A stretch of 64,000 nt of DNA from Actinomycetota bacterium (lineage in GTDB: Bacteria; Actinomycetota; Nitriliruptoria; Nitriliruptorales; Nitriliruptoraceae). A model generated the notes under the pieces. It did no database searches and had not been told where the DNA came from. It saw only the letters and a program-made list of their open reading frames with translations. Both the position numbers and the translations under genes were made by a program. Of this stretch, positions 63,217-64,000 are shown one piece after another. Within the stretch, counting starts at the first letter, position 1; every line of letters starts with the position of its first letter. Where the stretch lies: the NCBI GenBank assembly GCA_019347575.1, contig JAHWKY010000014.1:55806-119805 (forward strand), given 5' to 3'.

Positions 63217-63336
63217 AGGGACGACTACCGTAATCGCGTGGTCGTGTCGCCACGCCTTGAACACCTACCTCGCCGGGCCGGTGACCCGGAGAGGAGAGGT
63301 CGGTCCGCCTCGGGGCCGTGCCACACGCGCACTTGC

Positions 63337-63358
63337 CGTGAGCGAGTCGTGAGCGAAT
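63337..63358 (+). repeat. Tandem 11-bp repeat, candidate integrase arm site (right end)
   Basis: CGTGAGCGAGT directly followed by CGTGAGCGAAT, 64 bases inside attachment site 2. Same 11-mer class and orientation as the pair at 57967-57988; the two pairs would flank the core in an excised circle. Confidence 0.6.
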
Positions 63359-63386
63359 GGATGCCAGGCGCCCTGCGCGTACACGC

Positions 63387-63420
63387 AAACTGGCCAGATT
63401 CTTGCGAATCTGGCCAGTTT
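63387..63420. terminator. 15-bp perfect hairpin beside the attachment site
   Basis: AAACTGGCCAGATTC, loop TTGC, and the exact complement ending GTTT at 63420. It ends two bases before attachment site 2. It can stop transcription from the cassette and, with the T-run on each strand, from the other side. It might also have a recombination role. Confidence 0.75.
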
Positions 63421-63422
63421 CA

Positions 63423-63468
63423 GTAGCGGGGGCAGGATTTGAACCTGCGACCTCCGGGTTATGAGCCC
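63423..63468 (-). repeat. Attachment site 2: 3' half of tRNA-fMet, CCA not encoded
   Basis: Identical over 46 bp to attachment site 1. The bases corresponding to the terminal CCA read differently here (ACTG on the minus strand), so this copy came with an element rather than from the host tRNA. Immediately 5' in tRNA sense, CTCGTCGGG resembles a D-arm/anticodon junction for about nine bases before similarity is lost; again no whole tRNA. Confidence 0.85.
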
Positions 63469-63582
63469 CGACGAGCTCGTCCCGTCCTGTTCAGCGATGT
63501 CCTGGAATGTGCCGCTGACCAGGGGAAACGCACTCTCGTCGTCTCACCGTGTCCAGCCCTGTTTCGGTCTGTCCCGGTGCTC

Positions 63583-63604
63583 GTGGCGGTCATGTGGCGG
63601 TCAT
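63583..63604 (+). repeat. Tandem 11-bp repeat 114 bases beyond attachment site 2
   Basis: GTGGCGGTCAT repeated perfectly twice. It sits at exactly the same distance from site 2 as the CGTGAGCGAAC pair from site 1, but has a different sequence, as expected if a second element with its own integrase specificity starts here. The last part of the intervening 114 bases is also similar in both places (GTGTC, CCCTGT and CCCGG blocks). Confidence 0.55.
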
Positions 63605-63680
63605 GACCCGACCGTCCACCCGCCTGTGGCCACATCCGCACTCCCCCATCTCGGTCGACTGGCTGGCGTACCCTGTTGGC

Positions 63681-64000
63681 ATGAGCGACACGAAGAATCC
63701 CGTCTACCTCGACGCCGATCTGCTGGCCCGTCTCGAGGGACTCGCCGACGAGGCCGGGGTCGATCGCGACACTTATGTCGAGGATGCACTGCGCCGCCAC
63801 CTCGCGGGCCGAGAAGGCGAGCACCTCGCGCAGGATCAGGACGGCGCGTTGGTTGGGTGGCAGATGCTGCAGCGCCGCGACGAACGCGAGCTCGACGCCC
63901 TCGCGCTGCTCGTAGCGCGCGTCGGGCGCCGCAGGACCCTCTTCCAGCCCGACTCGTTCGTCCGGATAGGGCTCGATCCAGACGGACTCCACGAGCGGCT
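63681..64000 (+). CDS. Ribbon-helix-helix protein, N-terminal part (runs off window)
   Basis: ATG at 63681. [20 protein letters not shown] and [20 protein letters not shown] form a RHH DNA-binding fold of CopG/Arc type, often an antitoxin. Beyond about residue 45 (63815) the reading is antisense to a sigma-factor gene and no longer looks native, though the frame stays open to the window end. Probably truncated and fused by a rearrangement at about 63790-63812. Confidence 0.55.
   Translation, partial: MSDTKNPVYLDADLLARLEGLADEAGVDRDTYVEDALRRHLAGREGEHLAQDQDGALVGWQMLQRRDERELDALALLVARVGRRRTLFQPDSFVRIGLDPDGLHER
63795..64000 (-). pseudogene. ECF sigma factor, truncated C-terminal part
   Basis: Read from the window's right edge: [57 protein letters not shown] matches the region-4 start of the larger actinobacterial ECF (SigG/SigJ-like) sigma factors. 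The region-4 recognition helices are missing: homology stops after SAREVA where the RHH gene's antisense begins. The 5' part lies beyond the window. Confidence 0.7.

Larger units (their letters stand above)
57807..63468. mobile_element. 5.66-kb integrative island in an initiator tRNA gene, no integrase
   Basis: Bounded by a 46-bp perfect direct repeat (57807-57852, 63423-63468) equal to the 3' half of a tRNA(fMet) gene on the minus strand. Each end carries a tandem pair of the same 11-mer class CGTGAGCGARY (57967-57988 and 63337-63358). Inside are four genes only: a large SARP-type regulator and a divergent three-gene cassette. No integrase, excisionase or transfer gene is present, so movement would need an integrase supplied in trans, as in cis-mobilisable elements. 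Confidence 0.7.

Noticed and set aside
63681..63815. Toxin-antitoxin module
   Set aside because: An RHH N-terminus is present, but no toxin gene is visible and the gene appears truncated.

Overview
The window is very GC-rich DNA with strong third-position GC, frequent GTG starts, many 4-nt ATGA/GTGA overlaps, F420- and mycothiol-type enzyme families and an actinobacterial-style cyclic-di-AMP riboswitch. All of this points to an actinobacterium, most likely a deep-branching environmental lineage rather than a model streptomycete or mycobacterium. That placement is inferred from gene content and style, not from a marker gene.

Layout. (1) 1-3.3 kb: 3' part of folE, a ferredoxin-reductase-type flavoprotein, and a universal-stress-protein gene behind a c-di-AMP riboswitch. 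(2) 3.35-34.0 kb: a large surface-glycan locus in alternating blocks on both strands. It holds an undecaprenyl-phosphate sugar-phosphate transferase, nine glycosyltransferase genes (GT4, GT2 and two fusion proteins among them), an NDP-sugar nucleotidyltransferase with an epimerase/dehydratase, four paralogous SAM methyltransferases, one further methyltransferase and a frameshifted FkbM-type one, a hexapeptide acyltransferase, a sulfotransferase-like protein, two sulfatase-superfamily proteins, a DUF4012 membrane protein, a Wzm/Wzt-type ABC exporter and an O-antigen ligase/polymerase-like membrane protein. Together these could start, build, decorate, export and attach or polymerise a methylated, possibly sulfated or phosphorylated, glycan. 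(3) 34.1-49.1 kb: unlinked accessory genes. These include a deazaflavin-type reductase, a DinB/DUF664 protein, a CDF-like transporter, secreted repeat proteins, a TetR regulator with a perfect 24-bp palindrome, an amino-acid permease fused to stress-protein domains and coupled to a 47-residue membrane peptide, an acyl-CoA synthetase with an alpha/beta hydrolase, a secreted glycosidase and an FAD monooxygenase. (4) 49.1-57.8 kb: cell-surface genes (class F sortase with an ice-binding-like protein, M28 peptidase with a C-terminal sorting-like tail, beta-propeller) mixed with small regulators and decayed genes, including an IS481-type transposase remnant and a truncated Crp-like gene.

(5) 57.8-63.5 kb: the most unusual part. 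A 46-bp direct repeat, identical to the 3' half of an initiator tRNA(Met) gene, brackets a 5.6-kb island. Just inside each end lies a tandem 11-bp repeat of the same motif (CGTGAGCGARY), as expected for integrase arm sites, yet the island carries no integrase. Its cargo is a 1276-residue SARP/cyclase-like/AAA/TPR regulator facing a three-gene cassette (a monooxygenase-fold-like paralogue, an SRPBCC protein and a second paralogue). In the divergent gap are two pairs of perfect 11-bp tandem repeats, the geometry known for SARP operators. Neither tRNA copy has a 5' half, and a diverged copy of the att-flanking DNA follows the second repeat, so a second related element probably continues beyond the window. 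It begins with a ribbon-helix-helix gene abutting a truncated sigma-factor gene.
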